From contig JAQTZV010000022.1 of assembly GCA_028687585.1 (NCBI GenBank), positions 1 to 64,000 on the forward strand: a DNA stretch of 64,000 nucleotides, written 5' to 3'. The translations under genes and the position numbers were made by a program. The DNA is from Desulfuromonadaceae bacterium. GTDB lineage: Bacteria > Desulfobacterota > Desulfuromonadia > Geobacterales > Pseudopelobacteraceae. This document shows positions 8,215-17,985 of the stretch, in pieces. How positions within the stretch are numbered: position 1 is the first letter of the stretch; the number at the start of each line of letters is the position of its first letter. The notes below the pieces were generated by a model. That model was not told where the DNA came from, did not search any database, and worked only from the letters and a program-made list of their open reading frames with translations.

Positions 8215-11200
8215 TTGAACGCACTAATTTCAATTCCCTCAAAAATATGCGGTATTTTCTCAAAAATATGCCGCCATGTCCTGTCATGTCTCCTTTTGAT
8301 TTTGATCGTTTCGACTGCGGCGCATTGTGGCGGCGATAATCTTCTGACTCCGGAAGAACATCGTTGGCTCAACGAAAACAAGTCTCGAATCGTCCTTGCC
8401 GTTGAAACCGGTTACCCGCCTTACACATTCCTCGATTCAAATGGTAAGCCATCCGGTCTCGCCTACGACTATCTGCTCAAACTTGAATCAAAACTTGGTG
8501 TCAACTTCTCACAGAAACAATTCTCAAGTCTTGATGAAATCTTCTCAAAGGCTCGCAATGGTGAAGTCCAGATAGTCAATGCTGTAACCAAAACCCCCGC
8601 CAGATCAGAATTTCTCTCTTTCACAGAACCGTTCATCTCGGTGCCGAATGTTATTGTGGTGCGTAAAGGCCGACCCGGAAAGATGCTGGAGTCGCATCTC
8701 TCCGGCTTGAAAGTGTCACTTGTAAAAAGCTACGCAGTTACAGAATACCTATTAAAAGCTGAAACCGGTCTGATAGCAGATATAGTACCCAATGATCTTG
8801 CAGCGATACTGAATGTATCTTTTGGACAATCAGACGCTGCTGTCATCGATCTTGCTACGGCATCCTATCTGATATTTCAGAAGGGCATTACAAATCTGCG
8901 TGTCGCGGGTGAAGCATCGCACAACATACAACTTTCGATGGCGGTTCCTCGATCTGAAACCGTGCTGCTCAGCATCCTCCAGAAGGGTCTTAATTCGATT
9001 ACTGAGGCCGAACGGCACGAGATTCGTGACAAATGGGTTCACTCTCCCAAAAAGGATATTTTTTCTGACTGGCGTTTCTGGGTAGTCGTTGGCGGCTCAC
9101 TTTGTGTCATCTGTTTGCTCATTATCGGAAGCATAATCTGGAACAGGATGCTGCGGGGTCAGGTGGCTCTCCGCACCAGTGAATTGGCAAAAGAACAGGA
9201 AGCTCTGCGCCAAAGCGAATCGAGACACCGGGTAATGGTAGAAAGCATTACGGATGTCATCGCCATAATAGACCGGAACGGCATAAACAAATACAAAAGT
9301 CCAAATATTGAGAAGCTGTTCGGTTGGCGACGGGATGAAGTTGTGGGTCAAACCACATTTAAACATATTCACCCTGATGATCTGGCAGCAGAACAGAAAA
9401 ACTTTACTGATCTGCTGTGTGAAGCAAACAGATCTATTACCTCGGAATTCCGCTATCAATGCAAGGATGGCAGCTATAAATGGATTGAACATACCGCCAC
9501 CAATTTACTGCATGACCCAGACATTTCTGGTGTTTTGGTGGGGTATCACGATATCTCCGAACGAAAAAAAGCGGAGAAAGCATTATGGAAAGAGAAGGCT
9601 TTCCTTCGCTCCCTTATCGATTCTGCAGTCGATCTCATATACTTTAAAGACGTAAATGGCGTCTATCTCGGCTGCAATAAAGCATCCGAATCATTTACCG
9701 GCATTTCTGAACGGGATCAGATTGGTAAAACTGACTACGACCTCTTCGATAAAGAGCTGGCAGAGCATATTGTGACGCATGACAAACAGGTTTTAAAGGG
9801 GGGGGCGGCGGTCCATCTGGAAGAGTCGGTCATGGCCGCAGACGGAAACAGATTGATTCTGGACACAGTGAAGACTCCAATTTTTGGACAAGACGGGCAT
9901 CCGATAGGCCATGTGGGGATTTCTCGTGACATCACCCGCCAAAAGAGAGAGGAACAGTTGGCAGCAGCCAGATTGCACCTTGTCGAATACTCCTTGTCAC
10001 ACAGCCTGGATGAACTGCTCACCGCAACCCTTGATCAGATAGAAGTGCTGACCGGCAGCATGATCGGATACTTCCATCTGCTGCAGGAAGATCAGCGCAC
10101 CCTGACGTTGCATGCCTGGTCCACTCAAACGGCCGGGGTTTTCTGTAAAGCAGAAGGCACTGGCAGCCATTATGATATTGATAAGGCCGGCGTGTGGGTC
10201 GACTGTATTCATCAGCGGCAACCGGTCATCCACAATGACTATGCTTCGCTTCCCCACCGCAAGGGGATGCCACCTGGCCACGCCTCTGTGGTCCGTGAAC
10301 TGGCTGTGCCAATTTTCCGCTCCGATAAGATAATGGGGGTTTTAGGCATCGGTAATAAAGATACGGAATATACCAATGAGGATGTGCAGATTGCCTCGCG
10401 TTTTGCAGACCTTGTATGGGATATTGCCGAGCGGCGGCAGATACAGGAGTCGTTGCACGAGAGCAATGAGCTGTTCACCGCAGCATTCAACTGTGCGCCG
10501 ATTATGATCACCATCAGCAGCATTGAAGACGGTACATGTCTGGATGCCAACCAACAATTTCTGAATATTTCCGGATTCAGCCGGGAGGAGGTTATCGGAA
10601 AGACGTCCGTAGAACTTGGCTGGATTTCGCAAACTGACAGGATGCAACTGAAGGAAAGCATTCAGCAGCAGGGGAAAATAGTTAATCAAGAAATCTCTCT
10701 GCACACGAAGTCAGGGCAGACTAAACTGTGCAAATACTGGGGTGAAGTTATATCGGTTGCCGGCCATAAGCAGCTTCTGTCCATTGCCCTTGATATTACA
10801 GAACAACACAAAGCTGAGCAGCAGTTACAGCAGGCGCAGAAGATGGAATCGATAGGAAGCTTGGCCGGTGGTGTTGCTCATGACTTCAACAACCTGCTGA
10901 CGGTTATTATTGGACACGCTCAGCTTGGCCTCATGGAGTTGGACACAGATCACCCCGTCTGTAATAATCTTAAGGAAATTTTTAAGATGGCAGAACGTTC
11001 AGCCGATCTTACACGGCAGCTGCTTGCGTTTGCCAGAAAGCAGGCTATTTCACCGAAAACCATTGACCTTAATGAGGTGATAGATGGAATACTCAAGATG
11101 CTGCGGCGACTCATTGGGGAGGATATTCATCTCGCATGGCATCCTGCACCAGGTCTGTGGTTGATAAAGGCTGATCCAAGCCAGTTAGACCAGATTCTTG

Positions 11201-11958
11201 CCAATCTCTGCGTCAATGCCAGGGATGCCATCAAGGGCACTGGACTGATCACTATTGAGACCCGGAACAACACTGTTGATTCAAGCTATTGTGAAGGAAA
11301 CCCGGATGCGGTTCCCGGTGAGTACGTGCATTTGAGTGTCAGTGACGATGGGAGCGGTATGGATAAAGAAACAATGGCCCGAGTATTTGAGCCATTCTTC
11401 ACAACAAAAGGCATCGGAGAGGGTACAGGTCTCGGTCTGTCTACTGTGTACGGTATTGTTAAGCAGAACAACGGATTCATCAATATCTACAGTGAACCCG
11501 GGAAAGGCACAACCTTTACGATCCATCTCCCACGGATAGTGGAAGAACGTCAAAAAACTCCGACCGAAGCAAATGCTGCACCACTCCCTGAAGGTCAGGA
11601 GACAATCCTGGTAGTGGAAGACGAATCGGCTATATTGTATACAACCTCGCAGCTACTCGGAATGCTGGGCTATACCATACTGAGGGCAGGAACACCCGGC
11701 GAAGCCATGCGTCTGGCACACGAACATGCTGGAGAGATCAATCTACTCATAACCGATGTGATCATGCCCGAGATGAATGGCAAGGACTTGGCCAATAGGC
11801 TGCAGACCATGAATCCTCAGCTCAAGTGCCTCTTTATGTCAGGATACACCTCTGATATTATCGCTCAGCATGGAGTGCTTGATGAAGGTGTCTGTTTCAT
11901 CCAGAAACCGTTTGCGCTACCAAACTTGGCAGCAAAAGTGCGTGAGGTGCTTGGATAG
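8215..11958 (+). CDS. Membrane hybrid histidine kinase: SBP_bac_3 sensor, three PAS, GAF, kinase, receiver
   Basis: 1247 residues, read from a TTG start with a perfect AGGAGG 4 bp upstream. Signal/anchor segment about 20-38; SBP_bac_3 periplasmic domain about 55-275; membrane helix about 288-309; PAS about 335-450, 460-578 and 748-865; GAF about 590-740; kinase core with H889 (VAHDFNNLL), Asn1001 and a DDGSGMD box at 1044; receiver 1128-1247 with Asp1181 and Lys1231. It would sense a periplasmic solute plus cytoplasmic PAS/GAF signals. The core is more distant from the two preceding kinases than they are from each other. A run of eight G residues occurs in frame near 9798-9805 in the PAS region. 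No neighbouring response regulator is obvious. Confidence 0.9.
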   Translation: MNALISIPSKICGIFSKICRHVLSCLLLILIVSTAAHCGGDNLLTPEEHRWLNENKSRIVLAVETGYPPYTFLDSNGKPSGLAYDYLLKLESKLGVNFSQKQFSSLDEIFSKARNGEVQIVNAVTKTPARSEFLSFTEPFISVPNVIVVRKGRPGKMLESHLSGLKVSLVKSYAVTEYLLKAETGLIADIVPNDLAAILNVSFGQSDAAVIDLATASYLIFQKGITNLRVAGEASHNIQLSMAVPRSETVLLSILQKGLNSITEAERHEIRDKWVHSPKKDIFSDWRFWVVVGGSLCVICLLIIGSIIWNRMLRGQVALRTSELAKEQEALRQSESRHRVMVESITDVIAIIDRNGINKYKSPNIEKLFGWRRDEVVGQTTFKHIHPDDLAAEQKNFTDLLCEANRSITSEFRYQCKDGSYKWIEHTATNLLHDPDISGVLVGYHDISERKKAEKALWKEKAFLRSLIDSAVDLIYFKDVNGVYLGCNKASESFTGISERDQIGKTDYDLFDKELAEHIVTHDKQVLKGGAAVHLEESVMAADGNRLILDTVKTPIFGQDGHPIGHVGISRDITRQKREEQLAAARLHLVEYSLSHSLDELLTATLDQIEVLTGSMIGYFHLLQEDQRTLTLHAWSTQTAGVFCKAEGTGSHYDIDKAGVWVDCIHQRQPVIHNDYASLPHRKGMPPGHASVVRELAVPIFRSDKIMGVLGIGNKDTEYTNEDVQIASRFADLVWDIAERRQIQESLHESNELFTAAFNCAPIMITISSIEDGTCLDANQQFLNISGFSREEVIGKTSVELGWISQTDRMQLKESIQQQGKIVNQEISLHTKSGQTKLCKYWGEVISVAGHKQLLSIALDITEQHKAEQQLQQAQKMESIGSLAGGVAHDFNNLLTVIIGHAQLGLMELDTDHPVCNNLKEIFKMAERSADLTRQLLAFARKQAISPKTIDLNEVIDGILKMLRRLIGEDIHLAWHPAPGLWLIKADPSQLDQILANLCVNARDAIKGTGLITIETRNNTVDSSYCEGNPDAVPGEYVHLSVSDDGSGMDKETMARVFEPFFTTKGIGEGTGLGLSTVYGIVKQNNGFINIYSEPGKGTTFTIHLPRIVEERQKTPTEANAAPLPEGQETILVVEDESAILYTTSQLLGMLGYTILRAGTPGEAMRLAHEHAGEINLLITDVIMPEMNGKDLANRLQTMNPQLKCLFMSGYTSDIIAQHGVLDEGVCFIQKPFALPNLAAKVREVLG

Positions 11959-12019
11959 TACATAAGAGAATAAAGCTCCCAATTCGATACAAAAATTCAA
12001 AGCCGATTTTCTTCGGATG

Positions 12020-14335
12020 TTAAATCTTTTGTATTGCCTCTTTCAGTGCTGACAATTTGTACGGTTTCTGGATAAATCCAGCCAATCCCTTGCCCATAAA
12101 TTTCTGGGTGACTTCATGTTCGCTGAATCCGCTGGACATAATTACCTTAACATCAGGCTTAAGCTGTCTGAGCTCCCGGAAACATTGCTCGCCGTCCATG
12201 TGCGGCATAGTGAGATCAAGGATCACAAAAGAGATGTCCGGGGTTGATTTAAATATCTCAACTGCTTCCCTACCGTCATTAGCGGTGATGGTTGTGAAAC
12301 CGAATTCCAGAAGCATATCCTTGCCTATGCCCCGCACAGTTTCTTCGTCGTCCACTAATAGTACCGTCCCGCTCCCTTTCCAATTATTCTCGAAACCGTC
12401 GTAGTTAAAAATTCTGGCCGGTTTGCCTGATGCCGGCAAGAGTATCTTGAAGCTGGTGCCTCTACCTGGCTCGCTGTGAACCTTGATAGCGCCCTTGTGT
12501 CCCCTTACAATACCAAGTACGGCAGCCATTCCCAGACCTCTCCCCGTAAACTTGGTGGTAAAGAATGGGTCGAAAAGTTTTGCAAGAGTGTGTGTATCCA
12601 TACCACAGCCGGTGTCGGCAATCTCAAGATAGACGTAGAGACCTTGCGAGAGGTTCTCATCAAGCCAGACATCTTTCAGATACTCCTTGTTGCAGTCCAT
12701 GCAGCCGGTGGTAACGGCGATAACACCACTTTTTTCGCCGATTGCCTCCGAAGCATTGATAACCAGATTCATGATGATCTGGCGTATCTGAGTGGCGTCT
12801 GCCTCCACCGTGGGAAGATCCGGAATCAGGTTGAGTCGCAATACCGCCTTCTTGGAGATAGAGACTTCCAGCATGTGCAGCATATCTTCCAGAAGCAGGT
12901 TCAGATTAATATTTTCAATTACAAACTTTCCTTTACCGGAATATGCCAGCATTTGTTTGGCAAGATCGGCGGCTCGGGCAGCGGCCTCCTCAATTTTGTG
13001 CAGGTTATCTACACCGGGTGATTCCTTGTTTACACGAAGCAACGCCAATTCGGCGTTACCGATAATGGCCGTCAGGATATTGTTGAAGTCGTGAGCAATG
13101 CCACCTGCAAGCACTCCCAGGCTTTCGAGCTTCTGGGTCTGCTGCATCTTGTTTTCCATTTTGTTCCGTTCATCCTCGGCCTGCTTGCGGATGGTGATTT
13201 CATGTTCGAGCTGCCGGTTCTTTGCGGCAAGCTCTTCTTCTGCAGTTCTGCGGATGGAAATTTCCTCCAGAAGTTGAGAACTCTGTGTAAGAAGATTGTC
13301 ATTCATGTTCTGCAACTCAAGGGTGCGTTCGGCGACGCGATGCTCCAGCTCATCACGGGTTGCGCTCAATTCATCAAAGGTGGCCTGCTTCTCCTTCCAG
13401 GATGAAATGACGTACCGGACACTGGCCAAGGTGATGAAAACAAACAGCACCACAAGCGTAAGCTGTTTGTAAAGTTCCAGATACCAGGCAGTGAGATAAT
13501 CCTGGGACGTAAAACCGCAGTTAATATACAGTGGGTAATTATTGATCTTCCGGAAGGAGATGACCCGGTGGATACCGTCTATACTGCTGGTGACCATGTA
13601 ACTGCCGGATGTTTTCCCTTCTTTGATTATCCGGGAAAACTCATTTGTTATGGACACATTTCCCGGGGTACTCTTTTCTGTTTCCGGGTAGCGCACGACA
13701 ATGGAGAGATCGTTGCTGCGCAGGGTCATAATGCCGTTTTTGCCGAGATCATATGAGGCAAACTGTTTCTGGATCTGGCTGATCTGGAGATTGCCATGAA
13801 TGACGCCGGCAAAGGTACCGTCAGGGTTATTGACTCGCCGGGCCAGATTGATGTGCCATTTTTTTGAGATGCGTCCAAGGACCGGTTTGGAAATGAACAA
13901 ACCGGTTGCGGGGTTGTCACGATGCGCGATAAAGTAGTCGCGATCGGCCACATTGGCTGTATTTCGCTCACCTGGCTCAAGACCGAAGACAATGTCGCCA
14001 TTCGCCGCGGCCATGCGGATTTCACCCATTTCCGGGATATTATTGAGGGTGCTGGCAATGTGGCGGTCAAAACTGGCCCGATTGATTTCCCCCTTGGCCA
14101 GTTGTCGTTCGGCCTCGGCTTTCCCGTCCCAGAGGGCCAGATCTATTTTGTCCAGAATGCCGCTGATACTGTACTCAAGGGCGCGGGCAAGATTGCCGGT
14201 TTCAATGCGGGCCTGCTCGTCATAATGCATCCTGCTGGTGTAGAGAGAATAACCGGAGAGGCCAAATACCAGCAGGTTCATCAGTAACACGCCGAAAATA
14301 ATTCGAAATAAGAACCGGGGATTGTTTTGCAGCAT
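12020..14335 (-). CDS. Membrane hybrid histidine kinase with dCache-type sensor and receiver
   Basis: 771 residues. First membrane helix about 10-32, extracytoplasmic PDC/Cache region about 35-285 (DRDYFIAHRDNP and GNLQISQIQ are typical of Cache), second helix about 290-311, long coiled coil 315-395, kinase core with H415 in AHDFNN, Asn527, DTGCGMD box from 574, receiver about 655-771 with Asp707 and Lys757. Cache domains commonly bind carboxylates, amino acids or related small molecules. The start has GAAGGA 7 bp upstream. It converges with the preceding + strand kinase and shares no operon with it. Confidence 0.9.
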   Translation of the reverse strand: MLQNNPRFLFRIIFGVLLMNLLVFGLSGYSLYTSRMHYDEQARIETGNLARALEYSISGILDKIDLALWDGKAEAERQLAKGEINRASFDRHIASTLNNIPEMGEIRMAAANGDIVFGLEPGERNTANVADRDYFIAHRDNPATGLFISKPVLGRISKKWHINLARRVNNPDGTFAGVIHGNLQISQIQKQFASYDLGKNGIMTLRSNDLSIVVRYPETEKSTPGNVSITNEFSRIIKEGKTSGSYMVTSSIDGIHRVISFRKINNYPLYINCGFTSQDYLTAWYLELYKQLTLVVLFVFITLASVRYVISSWKEKQATFDELSATRDELEHRVAERTLELQNMNDNLLTQSSQLLEEISIRRTAEEELAAKNRQLEHEITIRKQAEDERNKMENKMQQTQKLESLGVLAGGIAHDFNNILTAIIGNAELALLRVNKESPGVDNLHKIEEAAARAADLAKQMLAYSGKGKFVIENINLNLLLEDMLHMLEVSISKKAVLRLNLIPDLPTVEADATQIRQIIMNLVINASEAIGEKSGVIAVTTGCMDCNKEYLKDVWLDENLSQGLYVYLEIADTGCGMDTHTLAKLFDPFFTTKFTGRGLGMAAVLGIVRGHKGAIKVHSEPGRGTSFKILLPASGKPARIFNYDGFENNWKGSGTVLLVDDEETVRGIGKDMLLEFGFTTITANDGREAVEIFKSTPDISFVILDLTMPHMDGEQCFRELRQLKPDVKVIMSSGFSEHEVTQKFMGKGLAGFIQKPYKLSALKEAIQKI

Positions 14336-14425
14336 TGTGTGTCCTTCGAGAGGCTTGCCAAACCCGGATCAGCCCTCCGGATTGGGACTATTGTCAACTG
14401 GCGCAAGCCCATGAAAAGCTTATAA

Positions 14426-15187
14426 TCATCGTTTGACAGCATGTTGCTTATCAATTTCCCTGAATTCCGTCAAGGTTTTAAGTTTTTCGTGGGTACACCA
14501 GCTGATATAATTTTGCTTTTGAAGCGGAGTCGCCGTATATCGGTGGGTGTTTGCATTGTGGCTACCATCATGAATAAGAACAAATTGTGCGTACTGCTCC
14601 GTTGATTCCGCTTGAGCAATTCGTATAATCTCTTTCGCGATAGCCTCTGGTGAAAGGACAAAATCTATACAGCCGCTTGCTATTGCACTCTCGGGCATAT
14701 CAAGCTCTCCGGCTGTGTCGGGTTTCTGTGCGATGGTAATGCCTCCAACGTCTTTTATGCCGCATAGCGCTGCGGTACCATCACCATCAAGCCCGGAGAC
14801 AATGACAGCGATAAGTTTACCATCCCAGTGCTCCGTCAGCGAACGCATAAAAACCGTAATAACATCCGGCCAGCCATGCGGTTTTGATATCGGTTTCAGA
14901 CGAAATTCACCATCAAGAACGTGCAAATCACGTTTTTCCGGAATAATGAAGACATGATCGGGTTGAATATCCAGTTTTTCCGTAATCAGCTCAACCGGCA
15001 TCTTTGTATACTTCGGGAGAATTTCGTGGAGCATGGTCGCGACAGTTCTCAGGTGATTAACAATGACGATGGCAACCCCCATATCTGCCGGCAGATGCTG
15101 CAGTAATCGGGTATAGGCGTCAAGTCCACCCGCCGAGCCGCCAACGCAGACAACGGGAAAGTTTTGAGCAGCATTCTTCGTATTCAT
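14426..15187 (-). CDS. Stand-alone CheB-type protein-glutamate methylesterase
   Basis: 253 residues consisting of the CheB esterase domain without the usual receiver. The catalytic triad is visible: Ser18 in GGSAGG, His45 in VNHLR and Asp136 in SGLDGDG. Residues after about 195 form a divergent tail. CheB removes methyl groups from, or deamidates, chemoreceptor glutamates; with no receptor nearby and no receiver domain, its partner is unknown. The start has GGAAGTGAACG before ATG. Four bases upstream ends a protein-like frame (about 15195-15330, ending VIERVLRMKEMKRRK) that may be the tail of another lost gene. Confidence 0.85.
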   Translation of the reverse strand: MNTKNAAQNFPVVCVGGSAGGLDAYTRLLQHLPADMGVAIVIVNHLRTVATMLHEILPKYTKMPVELITEKLDIQPDHVFIIPEKRDLHVLDGEFRLKPISKPHGWPDVITVFMRSLTEHWDGKLIAVIVSGLDGDGTAALCGIKDVGGITIAQKPDTAGELDMPESAIASGCIDFVLSPEAIAKEIIRIAQAESTEQYAQFVLIHDGSHNANTHRYTATPLQKQNYISWCTHEKLKTLTEFREIDKQHAVKR

Positions 15188-15375
15188 CGTTCACTTCCTC
15201 CGTTTCATTTCCTTCATGCGCAGGACACGTTCGATTACCTTCACCAGGAGCGTTCGGCCAGATGATTCAGTGGCCAGTACCAATGAATCAAGCGGGATTA
15301 AAGCCACCGCAGGCCCCGGCAGCACGATCTTGGCCACCCGACAATCAAGACCGTGAAACCAGCTCCATGAGTGTC

Positions 15376-15594
15376 TTACCGCACCGAGTCCTTAACTTTG
15401 TCCCCGGCCTCCTCGATCTTTTCACCGGTTTTTTCGACCGCTTTATTCATATGCTGACCGGTTTTTTCTGCTGCCTTATCCATTTCGCTGCCGGCCCGTT
15501 CCATCGGTCCCTCTTTTTTCTCACAGCCGCTCACTGCGACTACCAGGATACCCAGTATCAGTGCTGCAAGTACACTTCTGCCGATTTTCGTCAT
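15376..15594 (-). CDS. Small lipoprotein with charged coiled-coil tail
   Basis: 72 residues starting MTKIGRSVLAAL, chosen because GGAGATTCATC precedes this ATG. A lipobox (VAVSGC) at about 20-24 indicates an acylated lipoprotein. The mature part is a charged helix with repeated DKAAEKTGQ/NKAVEKTGE units of 11 residues, a pattern seen in LEA-like or YtxH-type stress proteins. It is the second gene of the operon led by 15682-15969 and so lies under a sigma54-type promoter. Function unknown. Confidence 0.7.
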   Translation of the reverse strand: MTKIGRSVLAALILGILVVAVSGCEKKEGPMERAGSEMDKAAEKTGQHMNKAVEKTGEKIEEAGDKVKDSVR

Positions 15595-15681
15595 GATGAA
15601 TCTCCTTTGCATGTGGTTTGATGGATCACTTCACGTATCGGCGGCAGACTGCCGATTCGTGTATTCGTTCAGCTGGTCTGC

Positions 15682-15969
15682 TTATGATATCCTGGTAATA
15701 GCGTTGTGTAACATACTCCTGACCTCACCCCAGACCTGTTCAGTTCCTGATTTGAGTTCTTCCCATTCATCGTCGCTGGCGGCCGATATACCCTGCAGCT
15801 TCTGCGCCGCCTCATCCCGCTTGCCCTGCAAGAGTGCAATTGCACGGGAATAACCACCATTCGATCCGGACACTGCGCTGTCTGCCTTGTACTTGAGCTG
15901 ATCTATCTGCACATCCCACGCGACCATCTGCGCGGAGAGGTTTTCGACGTATTCTGTTCGTTTGTCCAT
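15682..15969 (-). CDS. Coiled-coil stress protein, sll1863-like
   Basis: 95 residues from the ATG at 15969, which has AAAGGAGG 6 bp upstream; the longer frame to 16053 has none. The sequence is a charged helical protein (EYVENLSAQMVAWDVQIDQL, later EEWEELKSG-like and WGEVRSML), resembling the sll1863-type family of short coiled-coil stress proteins. It lies 42 bp downstream of a sigma54-type promoter with a 36-bp dyad further upstream, so is probably induced with the other small stress genes here. The family assignment is from general resemblance. Confidence 0.65.
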   Translation of the reverse strand: MDKRTEYVENLSAQMVAWDVQIDQLKYKADSAVSGSNGGYSRAIALLQGKRDEAAQKLQGISAASDDEWEELKSGTEQVWGEVRSMLHNAITRIS

Positions 15970-16011
15970 GACAACCTCCTTTGTTAAACGGCTTCTCAAT
16001 AAAAGATAAAA

Positions 16012-16026
16012 GCAATTAACGCGCCA
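16012..16026 (-). promoter_or_regulatory. Sigma54-type -24/-12 promoter A
   Basis: TGGCGCGTTAATTGC on the - strand has GG and GC with the required 10-bp gap. It lies 42 bp before the start of 15682-15969, and its GG is about 115 bp from the centre of dyad A. Confidence 0.75.
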
Positions 16027-16121
16027 GAGAAGATACGTGAACAGAGCTACCATAACTACATGGTTATATTATGAAATACCGGCTGAAGAGAGCAGAGGGA
16101 ACGTTGAATACGTCTTCAGCA

Positions 16122-16157
16122 CCCATCGCTGCTAACATAACTGCCATATATGACAGG
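16122..16157. promoter_or_regulatory. 36-bp dyad A (putative activator site)
   Basis: The right half, CCTGTCATATATGGCAGT on the - strand, is close to the family consensus; the left half (CCCATCGCTGCTAACATA) is degenerate. It ends 7 bp before the flavoprotein remnant. Confidence 0.65.
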
Positions 16158-16163
16158 TAACCC

Positions 16164-16377
16164 ATGTCCACAAATAAACGAATCGTCATCGGAGGAGATG
16201 CCGCCGGAATGAGTGCGGCCTCCCCGGTAAAACGTCGTCGTCCCGGACGGGGTGGGCAGTATCAAAAACGGTCAGGATATTCACAGTCATATTGATACAG
16301 AAAACGTCAGAAAGGCGATCATAGCCGGCAGCGGTTATATCGGTCTGGAGATGGCGGAAGCCCTGATGATAAATTGA
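16164..16377 (+). pseudogene. Internally deleted FAD/NAD(P) disulfide-reductase gene
   Basis: From ATG 16164 the frame encodes KRIVIGGDAAGMSAAS, an FAD-binding N-terminus almost the same as that of the flavoprotein at 24275-25630, and then breaks. In another frame, up to the TGA at 16375, comes KAIIAGSGYIGLEMAEAL, the NAD-binding motif of the same family. Most of both domains and the whole C-terminus are gone, so it is a remnant of a paralog. A dyad just upstream suggests the ancestral gene may have been in the same regulon. Confidence 0.8.
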
Positions 16378-16450
16378 TTCTTACGAGAGAGGGAGCACAA
16401 ATGGAAGCCAGGCAGCATGTTACAACAGCGCGAAACGCATCTGCTTCGCG

Positions 16451-17086
16451 TTAATAAATTACTTCGTCAGGCAGTTCGTTTATATCATCCGCTGCTGGAG
16501 GGAAATGCTCTTTGAGTACCCTGCCCATCGTTACAATGACCGAACACATTCCTTCAAAGGATTGATTCGCTCTGATCTTACCGGCCAGTTCTCTCGACAG
16601 TTCCTGCCACAACTGCGGGTTAACCCGTTCGTTTATCCCTCGGTCACCCAGGATCCAGACCTTATGTTCCAAGGTGGAGATAAAGATCAAAACGCCGGTC
16701 TCTTCTCTGGTGCGGTAAAGCTTTTTTTCGAAAAAGGCACGAATTGCCCTCTCACGAACCGCCTCCTCCAGTCGTTTTTTTCCTGCCAGCGTAAGTTTGA
16801 AATGCGGAATAAGGCGCATGATGTAAAGAGCGGGAAGCCAGAAGATGATAACAGCCGGAACATATGACCAGATCGTAACCTGATGCAGTGCAACTGCAAG
16901 AATAAGGGCAATAAGAGCAGACAGCAGAACTGCTCCCAGGAACTCGGCTTCACGATAACTGTCACTGGAATCTACCACCATGACAGCGATTTCACCCGAT
17001 GTTTCGCGTTCGGCATCTTTTACCAGAGTGCTGATTTTCTCTTTTTCGGTTTCGCTGAAAAAATTACCGGCATTATTACGTATCAT
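16451..17086 (-). CDS. TPM-domain membrane protein
   Basis: 211 residues. The N-terminal part (SGEIAVMVVDSSDSYREAE) and C-terminal part (ETGVLIFISTLEHKVWILGDRGI, ending in a GM.SVIV.MGRVL helix) form a TPM (YgcG/TLP18.3/Psb32) domain interrupted by a two-helix membrane hairpin about 50-92. The ATG directly abuts the stop of the preceding TPM gene (TAGATG), so translation is probably coupled. LemA plus TPM pairs are common in bacteria; roles in membrane protein quality control have been proposed, without a settled function. Confidence 0.85.
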   Translation of the reverse strand: MIRNNAGNFFSETEKEKISTLVKDAERETSGEIAVMVVDSSDSYREAEFLGAVLLSALIALILAVALHQVTIWSYVPAVIIFWLPALYIMRLIPHFKLTLAGKKRLEEAVRERAIRAFFEKKLYRTREETGVLIFISTLEHKVWILGDRGINERVNPQLWQELSRELAGKIRANQSFEGMCSVIVTMGRVLKEHFPPAADDINELPDEVIY

Positions 17087-17953
17087 CTACCAATCCCCCG
17101 ATGCCCCACCACCGCCAAAACCTCCACCGCCACCAGAAAAGCCGCCAAAGCCGCTTCCACCAGAGCCCCCTCCGCCAAATCCTCCGCCGATAAACGGCCC
17201 GCCGAATCCGCTGCCGGGGCCGCCCCCACCACTACTGAACATGAGCGACACCACGATGCCGAGGACAAAACCTGCAGCGCCCATAAGCGCCAGTACGATA
17301 ACCCCGAGACCCGGAAAGGTCAAAAAGCCGATCAGCGGCAGGCCTGCCGCAGCGGCGGCACCACCCAGGAATTTTGAAAACGATCCGAGGAAAACAACCG
17401 CTACCAGAAGAAAAATCAGCAGGGTAAAAACCGGCTCTGCACTCTTTTTACCCTGTTTCAGGTCGCGTGGCTGCGCCGTGTACTCCCCCCTGACAACCTG
17501 TATGACGGAAGAAACGCCCGCCGTTATGCCGGCGTCATAATCATTTTTCTTGAAATAAGGGGCCATATCGCCCCGGATGATCCTTCCGGAGACAAGGTCG
17601 GTCAGCACTCCTTCCAAACCGCGACCCACCTCAATTCTGATCTTACGCTCCTGTTTTGCAATAAGCAGGATCGCACCGTTATCCAGCTTCGTCCGGCCGA
17701 TTTTCCACGCCTCGGCAACCTTGATGGCGTATTCCTCCAGACTTTCGCCTTCCAGAGAGTTAATGGTCAGCACGACAATCTGCGTTGAATCGCTGCGTTC
17801 GAAATCGGCAAGCGTCTGTTCCAGCCGCTGTGATGCGCCGGGAGACAGCATGTTCGCGTAGTCGTTCACGCGGCCGCGCAGCTGCGGCACCTCAAGTGCA
17901 CACGCCAGATGCGGGAGCAGCAGCATCATCACTATGATGCAAAATGTTTTCAT
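17087..17953 (-). CDS. TPM-domain (YgcG family) protein with Gly-rich tail
   Basis: 288 residues from the ATG at 17953 (an ATG at 17971 is an alternative; neither has a strong ribosome site). Signal peptide about 1-20; TPM domain about 22-150 (GRVNDYANMLSP, LEEYAIKVAEAWKIG, GRGLEGVLTD); two hydrophobic helices about 175-235; then a low-complexity Gly/Ser-rich C-terminus ending in GGGGASGDW. This is the standard architecture of YgcG proteins that pair with LemA, which is encoded immediately upstream. Confidence 0.9.
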   Translation of the reverse strand: MKTFCIIVMMLLLPHLACALEVPQLRGRVNDYANMLSPGASQRLEQTLADFERSDSTQIVVLTINSLEGESLEEYAIKVAEAWKIGRTKLDNGAILLIAKQERKIRIEVGRGLEGVLTDLVSGRIIRGDMAPYFKKNDYDAGITAGVSSVIQVVRGEYTAQPRDLKQGKKSAEPVFTLLIFLLVAVVFLGSFSKFLGGAAAAAGLPLIGFLTFPGLGVIVLALMGAAGFVLGIVVSLMFSSGGGGPGSGFGGPFIGGGFGGGGSGGSGFGGFSGGGGGFGGGGASGDW

Positions 17954-17985
17954 GATCACCCGTGAATACATGAATTCAGACCGGT

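Noticed and set aside
9798..9805. Run of eight G residues inside the kinase at 8215 as a possible phase-variation tract
   Set aside because: The frame is intact here, no comparable tracts occur in neighbouring genes, and one short G run is weak evidence.
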